From assembly GCF_002896855.1 (NCBI RefSeq), contig NZ_CP021850.1, forward strand, positions 3,311,665-3,375,664: a DNA stretch of 64,000 nucleotides. The letters are read 5' to 3'. The translations under genes and the position numbers were made by a program. Below, one piece after another: positions 17,368-27,431 of this stretch (the first letter of the stretch is position 1; each line of letters begins with the position of its first letter). Origin of the DNA: Clostridium thermosuccinogenes (GTDB lineage: Bacteria; Bacillota; Clostridia; Acetivibrionales; DSM-5807). The notes under the pieces were generated by a model. That model was given only the letters and a program-made list of their open reading frames with translations, made no database searches and was not told the origin of the DNA.

Positions 17368-19165
17368 GAATTATTCCGTTCCTCCGGCAAACAGCAGCGG
17401 ATTCTTCCGCCCAGGACGGGGCGGCGCTGCTGTAAAGCCCAAAAACATGAAAGGAACTCTGTACCGGCTCTGGCAGCTAACGCGAGGAAAACGGAATGGT
17501 CTCGGTTTTATCTTTCTTTTGTCTGCCTTAGGCTCAGCAGCGGCCATTCTTTCCCCCTATGTCACAGGTAAAGCTGTGACTGTTATCAGCACCAGAGGTG
17601 CCATCAGCGGTATTCTCGCCTGTCTGATGGGCTTATATCTCTGCGACTGGCTGGTCAAGTTCCTGCAGCAATATCTGATGGCATCCATTGTACAGCGCAT
17701 CATTCATCATATACGCAGTACGCTTTTTGAAAAGATGCGCGAGCTGCCCATTTCTTTTTTCGACCGGCGCCAGCACGGTGAACTGATGAGCCGTCTGACC
17801 AACGATATCGACAATATCAGCACAACGATATCAAATTCTCTGACATCGCTCATGACCCACTGCTTTACCGTCGTTGGAATCCTAGTCATGATGCTCTACC
17901 TCAGCCCTCTGCTGACACTGGTATCCCTTTTGGGCGTGGCAATGATTTTTATGCTGACAAAAATTGTGACAGGAAAGACAAGAAAGCTCTTTGCCATGCA
18001 GCAGAAAAACCTTGGCTCGCTGAATGGTCAGGTGGAAGAAAGCATTTCAGGATTAGCGGTTGTAAAAGCCTTCTGCCGGGAAGAACAGATGGAAATTGAT
18101 TTTGAAGAGAGGAACGACGCCCTCTATCAGGCCTCTGTCAAAGCATTGATCTGGTCCGGATATCTGATGCCACTGATGAATGTCATCAACAACCTGTGTT
18201 TTGTGCTCATTGCGGTTATCAGCAGCATAATGTTTGTAAATGGCAGCATCAGCAGCATAGGTCTGATCACTAGCTTTCTTCTCTATATGCGCCAGTTCAC
18301 CAGACCCTTTGTAGATATTGCAAATATATACAACAGCTTTCAGACAGCAGTCGCCGGTGCAGAACGCATATTTGAAATACTGGATGAGCAATCGGAGCCG
18401 GAGGATATTCCCAATGCATACAGTCTGAAAAGGCCACGGGGCGACTTCGAATTCAACCATGTCTGGTTCGGCTATGACCCTAACAGACCTGTGCTCAAAG
18501 ATATATGCCTGAAAATACCGGCAGGCACACAGGTAGCCATTGTAGGACCCACCGGTTCAGGTAAAACAACCCTGATCAATCTACTGACCAGATTTTATGA
18601 TGTGACCAGTGGCAGCATTACTCTTGATGGCCATGACCTGCGGGAATACAAGCAGAGCGATCTACGGGATGCTTTTGGTGTCGTTTTACAGGACACAGCG
18701 TTGTTTGCCGAATCGGTCAAATACAATATCAGCTATGGTCACAAGGGTGCAACTATGGAACAGATCCGGGAAGCCGCCAAAATTGCCGGTGCTGACGGGT
18801 TTATAGAACGGATGCCTAAAGGCTATGATACCATCCTGGAACAAGGCGGACAAGAGCTTTCTCAAGGCGAACGCCAGCTGCTGACCATCGCCAGAGCAGT
18901 TCTGGCCGATGCGCCGATCATGATCCTGGACGAAGCAACCAGTTCCGTGGATACGGTAACCGAGCGAAAGATCCGTCGTGCCATGCTGAACATCTGTAAA
19001 AGCAGGACATCTTTCATCATTGCCCATAGACTGTCCACGATACGCGACTCTGATCTGATCATTTTGATTGAAAACGGAGAAATCGCAGAACAAGGCACCC
19101 ACGACGAGCTCATGGCTGCCGGTGGAAAGTATGCATCCATGTACCGTACCCAAACAGGAGAATGA
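17357..19165 (+). CDS. Heterodimeric ABC multidrug exporter subunit with catalytic ATP site
   Basis: 602 residues with an N-terminal cytosolic extension of about 50 residues, rich in Gly and basic residues (FFRPGRGGAAVKPKNMKGT), then six membrane helices and an ABC domain. Walker A GPTGSGKTT, Walker B IMILDEATS with the catalytic Glu, and switch IIAHRLST are intact, but the signature is LSQGE rather than LSGGQ. Together with the partner this makes one consensus and one degenerate ATP site. The two genes overlap by 11 bases. Confidence 0.92.
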   Translation: MADKNYSVPPANSSGFFRPGRGGAAVKPKNMKGTLYRLWQLTRGKRNGLGFIFLLSALGSAAAILSPYVTGKAVTVISTRGAISGILACLMGLYLCDWLVKFLQQYLMASIVQRIIHHIRSTLFEKMRELPISFFDRRQHGELMSRLTNDIDNISTTISNSLTSLMTHCFTVVGILVMMLYLSPLLTLVSLLGVAMIFMLTKIVTGKTRKLFAMQQKNLGSLNGQVEESISGLAVVKAFCREEQMEIDFEERNDALYQASVKALIWSGYLMPLMNVINNLCFVLIAVISSIMFVNGSISSIGLITSFLLYMRQFTRPFVDIANIYNSFQTAVAGAERIFEILDEQSEPEDIPNAYSLKRPRGDFEFNHVWFGYDPNRPVLKDICLKIPAGTQVAIVGPTGSGKTTLINLLTRFYDVTSGSITLDGHDLREYKQSDLRDAFGVVLQDTALFAESVKYNISYGHKGATMEQIREAAKIAGADGFIERMPKGYDTILEQGGQELSQGERQLLTIARAVLADAPIMILDEATSSVDTVTERKIRRAMLNICKSRTSFIIAHRLSTIRDSDLIILIENGEIAEQGTHDELMAAGGKYASMYRTQTGE

Positions 19166-19206
19166 CAGGAAAATCATCCACGGAAACAACTTCCTTCATA
19201 AAAATA

Positions 19207-19247
19207 AATCCGGAATACCAGTTTTTATGCTGGTTTCCGGATTTTTT
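19207..19247. terminator. Terminator shared by the ABC operon and guaA
   Basis: AATCCGGAATACCAG pairs with CTGGTTTCCGGATT, followed by TTTTTT on the plus strand. The opposite strand ends in ATTTATTTT. It lies between convergent genes, five bases from the guaA stop, and can serve both. Confidence 0.88.
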
Positions 19248-19251
19248 GCTG

Positions 19252-20787
19252 TTATTCCCATTCGATGGTAGCCGGCGGCTTCGAAGTGATATCATACACT
19301 ATCCTGTTTATATGTTTAACTTCATTCACTATCCTGTTGGATACTCTTTCCAGCACATCGTAAGGTATCCTGGCCCAGTCCGCAGTCATAAAATCAGTAG
19401 TGGTAACAGCCCTTAAGGCAAGGGTGTAATCATAGGTTCTCTCATCCCCCATGACACCTACGCTTCTCATGTCGGTGAGCACGGTGAAGTACTGGTTGAT
19501 CTCCCTGTCAAGACCGGCTTTCGCTATTTCTTCCCTGAAAATGTAATCCGAATCCCTCAGTATCTCCAGCTTCTCCCTGGTTATATCACCAATTATCCTG
19601 ATCGCCAGACCCGGACCCGGGAAAGGCTGTCTCCATACGATATGGGCCGGTATTCCCAGTTCTTCCCCTACCTTCCTTACTTCATCCTTAAACAGGTTTC
19701 TCAAGGGCTCGATAATCTCCTTGAAATCCACATGATCCGGCAATCCGCCTACATTGTGGTGGCTCTTGATTACTGCCGCATTGCCGGTGCCGCTTTCTAT
19801 AACATCGGGATAAATGGTGCCCTGTACCAGAAAATCCACCTTGCCTATTTTCTTTGCTTCATCCTCAAAAACCCTTATGAATTCCTCTCCGATTATCTTT
19901 CTTTTCCTCTCAGGATCGGAAACACCTTTAAGCTTGTCCAGGAATCTATCCTGAGCATTCACCCTGATCAGGTTGATATCATACTGTTCTTTAAACACCT
20001 GTTCCACCTGGTCGGCTTCGTATTTTCTCAAAAGCCCGTGATCGACAAATATGCACGTCAGCTGTTTTCCTACCGCTTTATGTATAAGCACGGCAGCCAC
20101 CGACGAATCCACACCGCCGGAAAGGGCGCACAAAACCTTCTTGTCCCCTACCTTTTCCCTTATGGATTTTATCGACTGCTCCACAAAGGAAGACATCTTC
20201 CAGTCCCCGGAACAGCCGCAAACCTTATAGAGAAAGTTATGGAGCATCTCCCTTCCCTTGGGAGTGTGGACAACCTCAGGATGGAACTGTACACCGTAGA
20301 ACTTTTTCTCAGTATTCTCCATGGCTGCTATCGGACAGTTGTCGGAACCTGCAATCGCCACAAAGCCTTCCGGAAGTTTTTCAACATGATATGTATGGCT
20401 CATCCAGCATGTGGTTTCGCAGTCCACCCTATCCATCAAAAGGCTATTTCCTTTAATACGGATGTCCACCTTTCCATACTCCCTCTGGGGAGCCTTGGTA
20501 ACACTTCCGCCCAGCATTACAGCCATAAGCTGCATACCATAGCATATTCCCAGTACCGGCACTCCAAGATTGAACACTTCCCTGTCGCAGAAAGGAGCGT
20601 TTTCATCCAGAACCGATGCCGGCCCTCCGGTGAATATGATCCCTTTCGGATTCATGGATTTTATACGTTCAATTGAAGTATTGTATGGGAGAACTTCGCA
20701 GTAAACATCTGCTTCCCTTACTCTTCTGGCAATAAGCTGGTTGTACTGCCCACCAAAATCCAGCACCAGCACTAACTCATTTTTCAA
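19252..20787 (-). CDS. guaA: GMP synthase (glutamine-hydrolysing)
   Basis: GuaA aminates XMP to GMP with ATP and glutamine. The class I glutaminase domain has [14 protein letters not shown], the nucleophile in VLGICYGMQ, and the His/Glu in [11 protein letters not shown]; the PP-loop ATPase has [12 protein letters not shown]; the C-terminal dimer domain has [13 protein letters not shown] and ends in PPATIEWE. About 511 residues. I start at the TTG at 20787, seven bases from AGAGGTG; an upstream TTG at 20808 would add seven residues and lacks a site. Confidence 0.95.
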   Translation of the reverse strand: MKNELVLVLDFGGQYNQLIARRVREADVYCEVLPYNTSIERIKSMNPKGIIFTGGPASVLDENAPFCDREVFNLGVPVLGICYGMQLMAVMLGGSVTKAPQREYGKVDIRIKGNSLLMDRVDCETTCWMSHTYHVEKLPEGFVAIAGSDNCPIAAMENTEKKFYGVQFHPEVVHTPKGREMLHNFLYKVCGCSGDWKMSSFVEQSIKSIREKVGDKKVLCALSGGVDSSVAAVLIHKAVGKQLTCIFVDHGLLRKYEADQVEQVFKEQYDINLIRVNAQDRFLDKLKGVSDPERKRKIIGEEFIRVFEDEAKKIGKVDFLVQGTIYPDVIESGTGNAAVIKSHHNVGGLPDHVDFKEIIEPLRNLFKDEVRKVGEELGIPAHIVWRQPFPGPGLAIRIIGDITREKLEILRDSDYIFREEIAKAGLDREINQYFTVLTDMRSVGVMGDERTYDYTLALRAVTTTDFMTADWARIPYDVLERVSNRIVNEVKHINRIVYDITSKPPATIEWE

Positions 20788-20921
20788 CTTTATACACCTC
20801 TTATCCAAAATTAAACGAAATTATCCGTATTTCTCATCGCCCATGCAACACACTAAACCGGCCTTCCATGTAAAACCGGCTGAAGTTGGTTTGACCCTGA
20901 GCCTTTTTAATATAATGCAAT

Positions 20922-20951
20922 ATTATATATAAATTTATGCCGGATTGTAAA
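20922..20951 (-). promoter_or_regulatory. Probable guaA promoter
   Basis: TTTACA (20946-20951), 18 bases, TATAAT (20922-20927) on the minus strand. The leader to the guaA start is about 125 nt and contains a CCGG-ended imperfect hairpin near 20853-20880, but no purine riboswitch core. Confidence 0.6.
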
Positions 20952-21090
20952 GCAAATTTAAGAGAAGGGGCATTGCCCTGCCAGTGATAGCAATTCAACC
21001 CATTGTGCTGGCATTTTCTAAGATAGGTTACTTGCTAAAGAGCTGAAATGGATGACAAAACTTAAATTAAACCCGCATAATTCATGACAA

Positions 21091-22032
21091 TCATATATCC
21101 GCCATAAGTGCGCTTCCATTGAGGTAGTTAAATTTGCTGCCCTGATATCGGCCTTCCCTCATCATCTTTTCCTCAATTTCATCCCTTATCTTCCACCAGC
21201 TGGTCCCCCAGTTGCAAAATAATGTCCTCTCTTCGGGCGCCCGGCCTAAGAGCCTTTGTACCACTATTTCCGGATTCAGATATTCCAGGAAGGTTATTGT
21301 CCGTTCGATAAATTCCTCCTTATCAACAGGAGAAATCTCCCCTCTCAAATACATGTCGCCCATGACGGTACCTTCCAGTATATAAAGGGAATGGCATTTC
21401 ACCTGCTTTACTCCCAACGCCGAAAGAATCCTGGCTCCTTCCTTCACATCCTCCCGGTCGTCCATCGGCAGGTCGGCAATGTAATGGGCACAAGCCTCCA
21501 GCCCGTACCGGTTTATACGGAACACGGCATCGATAAACTCAGCCAGGCCATGACCCCGGCCAAGCTGCTTCAAAGTATGGTAGTTTACTGTCTGAAGGCC
21601 CAGCTCTATTACAATGTCAATATGCTTTTCATCTTTCACCCTTGCCATAAAATCCAGATATCTTTCATTGATGCAATCCGGCCGGGTAGATATATAAATA
21701 GCCACAACATCGTCCAGGCAGGCCTCAAGAATATATTTTTCAAAGGCTTCCAGAGGAAGATAAGTGTTGGAATAATTCTGGAAATATGCTATGAACTTAT
21801 CGGAATTGTATTTTCCACCTATATATTTTGAGTTCTTTTCCAACTGCTCCCTCACACCCATGGAGCAAGGCAGGTTTTCGAAACCTGCCCCTTCTTCGCC
21901 GCAAAATATACAGCCTTTGCTGTTTAGCCTTCCATCCCTGTTTGGACATGTGACAGGGATGTTCACCGGCAGCTTGTACACTTTTGATCCGTATCTTTTT
22001 TTAAGGTAATCAGAAAATTTATTATATAGCAT
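21091..22032 (-). CDS. Radical SAM protein, YhcC (TIGR01212) family
   Basis: 313 residues. The N-terminal cluster motif is TCPNRDGRLNSKGCIFC, the spaced Cys-Cys-Cys arrangement of this family; it continues YFQNYSNTY, AIYISTRPDCI, ELGLQTVNYHTLKQLGRGH and CHSLYILEGT, all family signatures. Oxygen-sensitive [4Fe-4S] enzyme that cleaves SAM; the substrate is not established for this group. It is 42 bases from larC, so it may be co-transcribed with the lar genes. The ATG is close to AAAGG, so the exact start is slightly uncertain. Confidence 0.88.
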   Translation of the reverse strand: MLYNKFSDYLKKRYGSKVYKLPVNIPVTCPNRDGRLNSKGCIFCGEEGAGFENLPCSMGVREQLEKNSKYIGGKYNSDKFIAYFQNYSNTYLPLEAFEKYILEACLDDVVAIYISTRPDCINERYLDFMARVKDEKHIDIVIELGLQTVNYHTLKQLGRGHGLAEFIDAVFRINRYGLEACAHYIADLPMDDREDVKEGARILSALGVKQVKCHSLYILEGTVMGDMYLRGEISPVDKEEFIERTITFLEYLNPEIVVQRLLGRAPEERTLFCNWGTSWWKIRDEIEEKMMREGRYQGSKFNYLNGSALMADI

Positions 22033-22074
22033 CCTTTACACCCTTTTAAGCCGCAGCGGCATATTTCAGCAGCA

Positions 22075-23532
22075 TCACAAAAGCTCCGATGCTTTCCTAA
22101 GCACCAATTCATAGACTTCCCGAAGAGGCATTCCTGTCTTTTTTGCTATTCTTTTGCAGTCCTCATATTCGGGAGAAAATTTCCGAATATCGCCGCTGGT
22201 TGCAATTTTTAGGCCTACCTCACCATAACCGGTTTCCACAACTGCCATTTCCCTTTGCATGCAGTATCTCTTTGTAGTTCTGCTCCTTATCCCCAGCGTG
22301 GATGTCTCTTTCATTATAAGCTCCGCCATCCTGCTCTCCTGTCCTTTTTCAGCCAGCACCGTCAGCATCACGGCAGGACGGTTTTTCTTCATGTAGACCG
22401 GGGTATAAAAAACATCCAAAGCTCCGCTTTCCAGGAGAAGCTCTGATACATAACCCAGTATTTCAGGGCTCATGTCATCAATATTGGTTTCCAGGACGGA
22501 TATTTCATTCTCGGTATTTTTATCCTCCACCCTTCCACCATCTACAACGGAACCCAGGACCACCCTCAACGCATTGAATCTGCCGGTATCCCTTTTTCCC
22601 ATGCCATAGCCAACCTTATCCACAGTCATGGCAGGCATGCTGCCGAAACCGGAGGCAAGGCATTTGATTATGCCCATTCCAGTAGGTGTGACCAACTCAG
22701 TATTTATATCCTCAGAAATCAACGGTATGCCGCTTCCGGACAGCATTTCCATAACTGCAGGCACCGGGACCGGAATCGTGCCATGCTGACATTCAATAAA
22801 GCCATGTCCGTCGTGCAGGGGAGATGAAAAAACCTTGTCCACCTTAAGCATATCAAGGCAAATTGCCACACCTACAATGTCAACAATGGAATCTACAGCT
22901 CCCACTTCATGAAAATGAACTTCATTTATATCCTTGTTATGTACTTTTGCTTCTGCCCGGGCTATCTCCCGGAATACTTTCTTGCTGAACTCCTTCACGC
23001 TTTGATTCAATTCAGAGGCGTCTATAAGCTCCTCAATATCCTTGAGATTGCGGGATATATGGGAATGCTCATGAGGATGCTCATGGTCATGCTCGTGAGC
23101 ATGTTCATGACTATGCCCATGAAGATGTCCATGCGAATGCTCATGGGAATGTACATGGTTATGGTCATGAGGATGACCATGATTATGTTCGTGAGCATGC
23201 TCAATGCTGTGTTGGCGTACATGGCTGCATGAGCTGTCACCGGAATGTCCATCGGTGCATCCAAGAGTATCACCATGGGAATGTCCTTCTGCATGCCCTT
23301 TTGTGTCATCGTGGGTATGCCCATGCGCATGCCCGTCGTTCAGCACCACCTGCACATCGGTTCCGGTGATTCCGTTTTTTTGCGTATTCCGTATTACTAT
23401 CTCATATCCGTCTAATTTTAGCTTACCCAGTTCTTTTAAAAATTTATCCCTGTCTATTCCCAGGTCCAGCAAAGCTGCCATCGCCATATCACCGCTGATA
23501 CCGGAAAAACAGTCAAAGTAAAGGATTTTCAT
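22075..23532 (-). CDS. larC: Nickel-pincer cofactor cyclometallase LarC with large His-rich insert
   Basis: LarC inserts nickel into the pyridinium-dithiodicarboxylate nucleotide, finishing the cofactor of lactate racemase and related LarA enzymes. 485 residues in one unbroken frame, unlike the split larC1/larC2 of Lactobacillus plantarum. It starts MKILYFDCFSGISGDM; after residue 65 comes a stretch of about 95 residues dominated by His with Gly, Glu, Asp and two Cys, then DIEELIDAS, EVHFHEVGAVDSIVDI, ELVTPTG and ETNIDDMSPE. The insert is likely a nickel-holding or metal-storing arm. 19 bases downstream of larB. Confidence 0.92.
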   Translation of the reverse strand: MKILYFDCFSGISGDMAMAALLDLGIDRDKFLKELGKLKLDGYEIVIRNTQKNGITGTDVQVVLNDGHAHGHTHDDTKGHAEGHSHGDTLGCTDGHSGDSSCSHVRQHSIEHAHEHNHGHPHDHNHVHSHEHSHGHLHGHSHEHAHEHDHEHPHEHSHISRNLKDIEELIDASELNQSVKEFSKKVFREIARAEAKVHNKDINEVHFHEVGAVDSIVDIVGVAICLDMLKVDKVFSSPLHDGHGFIECQHGTIPVPVPAVMEMLSGSGIPLISEDINTELVTPTGMGIIKCLASGFGSMPAMTVDKVGYGMGKRDTGRFNALRVVLGSVVDGGRVEDKNTENEISVLETNIDDMSPEILGYVSELLLESGALDVFYTPVYMKKNRPAVMLTVLAEKGQESRMAELIMKETSTLGIRSRTTKRYCMQREMAVVETGYGEVGLKIATSGDIRKFSPEYEDCKRIAKKTGMPLREVYELVLRKASELL

Positions 23533-23551
23533 TCCGATTTCCTCCGCTTCA

Positions 23552-24298
23552 CTATAATTTATTTATCATACTGGCAAGATAACCTGCGCCAAAACCATTG
23601 TCTATGTTCACCACACCAATGCCGCTGGCGCAGCTGTTGAGCATCGTAAGCAGGGCTGAAAGCCCTCCGAAATTTGCACCATAGCCAACGCTGGTAGGCA
23701 CGGCAATAACAGGTTTGTCCACCAGACCGCCCACTACGCTGGCCAAAGCGCCTTCCATACCGGCAACCACTATAAGCACATTCGCCCGCATCAGGGCATC
23801 CGTATTGGCCAGCAGTCTGTGGATACCCGCCACTCCCACATCATATATCCTTTCAACCTTATTTCCCATCGTCTCCGCTGTAACCGCAGCTTCCTCCGCA
23901 ACAGGCATGTCGGAAGTTCCTGCAGTAACCACTGCAATTATCTTTTCCGATTTTTTTACCTCCACCCTGTTGACAACCACTATCCTTGCCATTTCATAAT
24001 ATACCACATTGTCGGCTATTTCCCTTATGCCCTCATATACTTCCCGGGAAGCCCTCGTAGCCATGATGTTATTGTCCCTGTCCATGAGCCTCTTGGCAAT
24101 CGCTTTTATCTGTTCCACCGTCTTCCCCTGGCAATATATGACCTCCGGATATCCGTTTCTTATATTTCTGTGATGATCCACCTTGGCGAAACCCAAATCT
24201 TCAAAAGGCAGCTTTTTCAGCTTCTCCACAGCCTCATCTATCCCTGTTTCACCTTTTCTCACCTTTTCCAGCATACGACGCAAGCTTTCCTCATTCAT
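23552..24298 (-). CDS. larB: Pyridinium-3,5-biscarboxylate mononucleotide synthase LarB
   Basis: LarB carboxylates and hydrolyses nicotinate adenine dinucleotide, the first step to the nickel-pincer cofactor. 248 residues: N-terminal helical LRRMLEKVRKGE and FAKVDHHRNIRNGYPEVIYCQGKT, then a PurE-like core with VVTAGTSDMPVAEEAAVTAE, AGMEGALASVVGGLV and TSVGYGANFGGLSALLTMLNSCA. GGAGGTGG precedes the ATG. larA and larE are not in the window, so the enzyme using the cofactor must be encoded elsewhere. Confidence 0.93.
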   Translation of the reverse strand: MNEESLRRMLEKVRKGETGIDEAVEKLKKLPFEDLGFAKVDHHRNIRNGYPEVIYCQGKTVEQIKAIAKRLMDRDNNIMATRASREVYEGIREIADNVVYYEMARIVVVNRVEVKKSEKIIAVVTAGTSDMPVAEEAAVTAETMGNKVERIYDVGVAGIHRLLANTDALMRANVLIVVAGMEGALASVVGGLVDKPVIAVPTSVGYGANFGGLSALLTMLNSCASGIGVVNIDNGFGAGYLASMINKL

Positions 24299-24502
24299 GA
24301 GACCACCTCCAGTTCCGAAATGTTATTACTTTCTTCCGCCCATACGGCCGCAAAATCCATTAAATTAAATATCCATTTTAACTCATAGAATATATATTCC
24401 ACTAAACTTACGAATATAAAGTACAAGCTTGCAAATACAATTTTCTTTTTAATCCGCAAAACCGGCAAAATACCGGCCGGATATATAAAACAGCAGGTAT
24501 AA

Positions 24503-24534
24503 GAAGCAGGAAGCTTGATCAAGCTTCCTGCTTC
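24503..24534. terminator. Perfect 16-bp palindrome overlapping the prfB stop
   Basis: A 32-base perfect inverted repeat reading GAAGCAGGAAGCTTGA in each direction. On the minus strand it encodes the last residues (KQEA) and stop of prfB. The T-run after it is poor (CTTATACC), so termination may be weak, or the hairpin may guard the RNA end. Confidence 0.65.
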
Positions 24535-25638
24535 CTATTTGATATACTCTTTAAATACTCGTTTATAAACCCGTCAATGTTTCCATCCATGACCGAATTT
24601 ACATCGCCCTCTTCATAGTTGGTCCGGTGATCCTTCACCAAAGTGTACGGACAGAATACATAGGACCTTATCTGGCTTCCCCATGCAATTTCCATCTGTA
24701 CGCCTTTGAGGTCTTCAATCTTCTCCTTGTTCTCCCGTTCCTTCAATTCCAGAAGCTTTGCTTTGAGCATCTTCATGGCCGTCTCTTTATTTTGGAACTG
24801 GGAACGCTCGGTCTGGCATGATGTTACAATACCAGTCGGGATATGGGTTATCCTGACAGCCGACTCAGTCTTATTTATATGCTGTCCTCCGGCACCGCTG
24901 GATCGGTAGGTATCTATTTTCAAATCATCCGGATTGATCTGGATATCCAAATCATTCTCCAATTCCGGCATTACTTCCACAGACGCAAAGGATGTATGCC
25001 TTCTGCCGGATGCATCAAACGGTGATATCCTTACAAGGCGGTGCACTCCTTTTTCCGACTTTAAATAGCCATATGCGTTCTCACCGATCACATTTATTGT
25101 TACGCTTTTAATTCCGGCTTCTTCACCGTCGAGGAAATCGAGGGTCTTAACCATATACCCTCTGCTTTCAGCCCACCGGGTATACATTCTCAGAAGCATT
25201 TGAACCCAGTCCTGAGCTTCCGTTCCTCCGGCTCCCGCATGAAGCGTCAGTATGGCGTTATTTTTATCATATTGCCCTGTGAGCAAGGTCTCCAGCCTCA
25301 GCCTTTCCAATTCCTCCGTCAGCTCTTTCAGACCTTCCTCCACTTCCGGTATGACACTGGCGTCACCCTCCTCAAGGCCCAACTCATTTAAAGTTTTTAG
25401 GTCCTCCCATTGAGCTTCCAGCTTTTCAAACCTCTCAAGCTTTGTCTTAAGAGACTTGGTTTTTTGGAGAACCTTCTGGGAATTCTCAATATCATCCCAG
25501 AATCCTGGTTCAGCAGCCTTGTTTTCCAGCTCCTCTATCTCGTTTTTCAGCCTGGCGATGTCAAAGAGAAGCCCTCATTTCGTCCAAATCTCTCTTTTTT
25601 GCTTCAATCTGAAGTTTAAACTCTTCCAGTTCGAGCAT
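24519..25638 (-). CDS. prfB: Peptide chain release factor 2, with programmed +1 frameshift
   Basis: RF2 ends translation at UGA and UAA. Translation starts at 25638; after 25 codons it meets an in-frame TGA (25561-25563) in the context CTTTGAC, and a +1 shift continues to 24519, giving about 372 residues. With that numbering the stop-codon reader SPF falls at about 205-207 and the peptidyl-hydrolysis GGQ at about 250-252, as in Escherichia coli. This is autoregulation: low RF2 favours the shift. An ISLre2 copy lies just upstream, but the promoter at 25690-25718 is intact. Confidence 0.96.
25560..25577 (-). promoter_or_regulatory. prfB programmed +1 frameshift site
   Basis: Minus strand AGGGCTTCTCTTTGAC: Shine-Dalgarno-like AGGG upstream of the slippery CTT followed by TGA and C, the canonical RF2 recoding signal at codon 26. 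Confidence 0.95.
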
Positions 25639-25689
25639 TTTATCAACCCTTTCAAAATAGCATTATATTGCTAGTATTTTTTCTCTTAT

Positions 25690-25718
25690 ATTATCTATTT
25701 AAAATATAATGTTGTCAA
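25690..25718 (-). promoter_or_regulatory. prfB promoter
   Basis: TTGACA (25713-25718), 17 bases, GATAAT (25690-25695) on the minus strand. The ISLre2 target duplication begins only ten bases upstream of the -35 box. Confidence 0.82.
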
Positions 25719-25727
25719 TGTCATATA

Positions 25728-25736
25728 CGACATCTA
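25728..25736. repeat. Target-site duplication, left copy
   Basis: CGACATCTA, repeated in direct orientation at 27520-27528 on the other side of the element. Nine bases fits the ISLre2 family. Confidence 0.9.
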
Positions 25737-25859
25737 GCTCGAGTAAAATTACTGTAGGGAATCAATTGGAATAAATATCCAAAAAATTGAAAAGAAGATG
25801 ACATCCTGTTAAGATATAAGTCGCCAAATCAAAATACTCAACGAAAGGATGCATCTTCT

Positions 25860-27290
25860 ATGTACAATAGTATACAACATTTTATTGGTTTTGGTGTAAA
25901 AAAGATTGAAGAAAAGGTAAAAAAATTTGTTGAAAAGCCTACGGACCTAGCTGACCTTGTTTTGGGATTGCATGAAGAACTTCTTGAATTAGGTAGAAAC
26001 ATTGTTACAGAAGTTCTTGAAGATATGGATGATTATCTGCGGGAATCGGCTTCTCGCAAGCAGAACTGGGAAATTGTAAGAAAGGATAGAACAGGACTTT
26101 TAACAAGCTTTGGACCCATCAGTTATGAACGAACATATTTTAAGCCTAAGAAAGGCGGAAAAAGGCAATATCTTGTGGATAGAATAGTTGGTATCAATCC
26201 TCATGACCGAGTAAGTGCTGATGTTGTCATAAATGCTGTGGAAGAGGCTGCGGAGAGCAGTTATAGAAAAGGTGGAGAAAAAGCTGCATACATGGATGAG
26301 GTAAGCAAACAGGCTGTAATGAATAAAGTACATGAACTTGAAGTTGTTCAGCCATCGGTGGAAAAGAGAAAGGATGAGACACCAAAGATTCTGTATATTG
26401 AGGCTGATGAAGACCATGTAGCGCAGCAAGGGAAAAAGAGACATAAGACAGAAGATGAATGGGGAGCAAGTAGCACACTAATGCCTAAGCTTGTATACGT
26501 TCATGAGGGAATTGACCATGAAAAAAGCACGAAGAAGAGAAAAGTATTGAAGAATCCCCGTTATTTTGGAGGAATCAGAGATAGTGAAGAACTGTGGCTA
26601 GAGGTTTCCCAATACATAGATGATACTTATGATGTGGATAAGATTGAAACTGTATATATATCTGGAGATGGAGCAGCTTGGATAAAACAGGGATTAAACT
26701 GGATTGGTAAAAGCAAGTTTGTATTGGATAAGTATCATTTGAGCAAATACGTAAAAGTAGCAACGGCACACTTGGAAGACGAAGATATCGAACAGGAATT
26801 AGATGATGCCTTGAAAGAAGCTGATAAGGCGGGGCTTAAGAAGGCATTTGCTAAAATTCTTGAAAAGACAGAATCGGAGACAAAGAGGAAAGCGGTTAAC
26901 GATGCAAAAAGATATATATTGAATAACTGGGCAGGAATAGAGATAAAGGTAGATAACTATGAAATTGTAGGATGCAGTGCTGAAGGGCATGTAAGCCATA
27001 TTCTATCCGATAGGTTAAGCAGCAGGCCAATGGGTTGGTCAAAAAATGGTGCGGACAAGATGGCCCAACTCAGAATTTTCAAGAAAAACGGAGGAAAAGT
27101 ATACGACTTGGTAATGGCTCAAAAGAAGAAAGAACAACGGGAGCAGGCACAGCAGCTACAAGATGAATTAATTCGTGAATTGAGAACAAATAGGAATAGA
27201 TATGATGGTGTTTGGGACAGTAATCTAACAATAATCAGTAAAGGCCATAAAACACTGCTTTATAGAGCGCTAAGAGCCTTTGTAGGGTAA
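25860..27290 (+). CDS. ISLre2 family (UPF0236) transposase
   Basis: 476 residues, intact. Family features: charged N-terminal helices, FGPISYERTYFK, the acidic segment ILYIEADEDHVA, VYISGDGAAWIKQGLNW, KFVLDKYHLSKYV, and the C-terminal GCSAEGHVSHILSDRLSSRPMGW. These acidic motifs (EADEDH, SGDGA, LDKYH) are candidates for the catalytic acids, but I have not verified which. A GGATG site lies before the ATG. Codon use is more AT-rich than in neighbours, as expected for a mobile gene. Confidence 0.95.
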   Translation: MYNSIQHFIGFGVKKIEEKVKKFVEKPTDLADLVLGLHEELLELGRNIVTEVLEDMDDYLRESASRKQNWEIVRKDRTGLLTSFGPISYERTYFKPKKGGKRQYLVDRIVGINPHDRVSADVVINAVEEAAESSYRKGGEKAAYMDEVSKQAVMNKVHELEVVQPSVEKRKDETPKILYIEADEDHVAQQGKKRHKTEDEWGASSTLMPKLVYVHEGIDHEKSTKKRKVLKNPRYFGGIRDSEELWLEVSQYIDDTYDVDKIETVYISGDGAAWIKQGLNWIGKSKFVLDKYHLSKYVKVATAHLEDEDIEQELDDALKEADKAGLKKAFAKILEKTESETKRKAVNDAKRYILNNWAGIEIKVDNYEIVGCSAEGHVSHILSDRLSSRPMGWSKNGADKMAQLRIFKKNGGKVYDLVMAQKKKEQREQAQQLQDELIRELRTNRNRYDGVWDSNLTIISKGHKTLLYRALRAFVG

Positions 27291-27337
27291 CAATGAACGA
27301 AGGGAACGGCGAAGCGAACCCTTTACAATAAGAGGGA

Positions 27338-27431
27338 CCCATATGGTATAATGGGCTAAAGTGGCAGCCAAAAGCTCCAGAGACATTCCCCTGTTACAAG
27401 GGGTGCCGCCCTGGCTGACAAACCATATGGG
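27338..27431 (+). ncRNA. Structured 3' region of the ISLre2 element
   Basis: Between the transposase stop and the right end, CCCATATGGT (27338-27347) pairs exactly with ACCATATGGG (27422-27431). Inside, CAGCCA (27365-27370) pairs with TGGCTG (27412-27417), and CCCCT (27388-27392) with AGGGG (27399-27403). This nested, multi-helix fold has no T-run and is not a simple terminator. It could be a functional RNA or a DNA recognition structure; role unknown. Confidence 0.6.

Noticed and set aside
23060-23340. Short CATG-rich repeats that look like a tandem-repeat or CRISPR-like array
   Set aside because: The repeats are His-Glu/His-Gly/His-Asp codons of the LarC insert in an open frame; spacing is irregular and there are no unique spacers.
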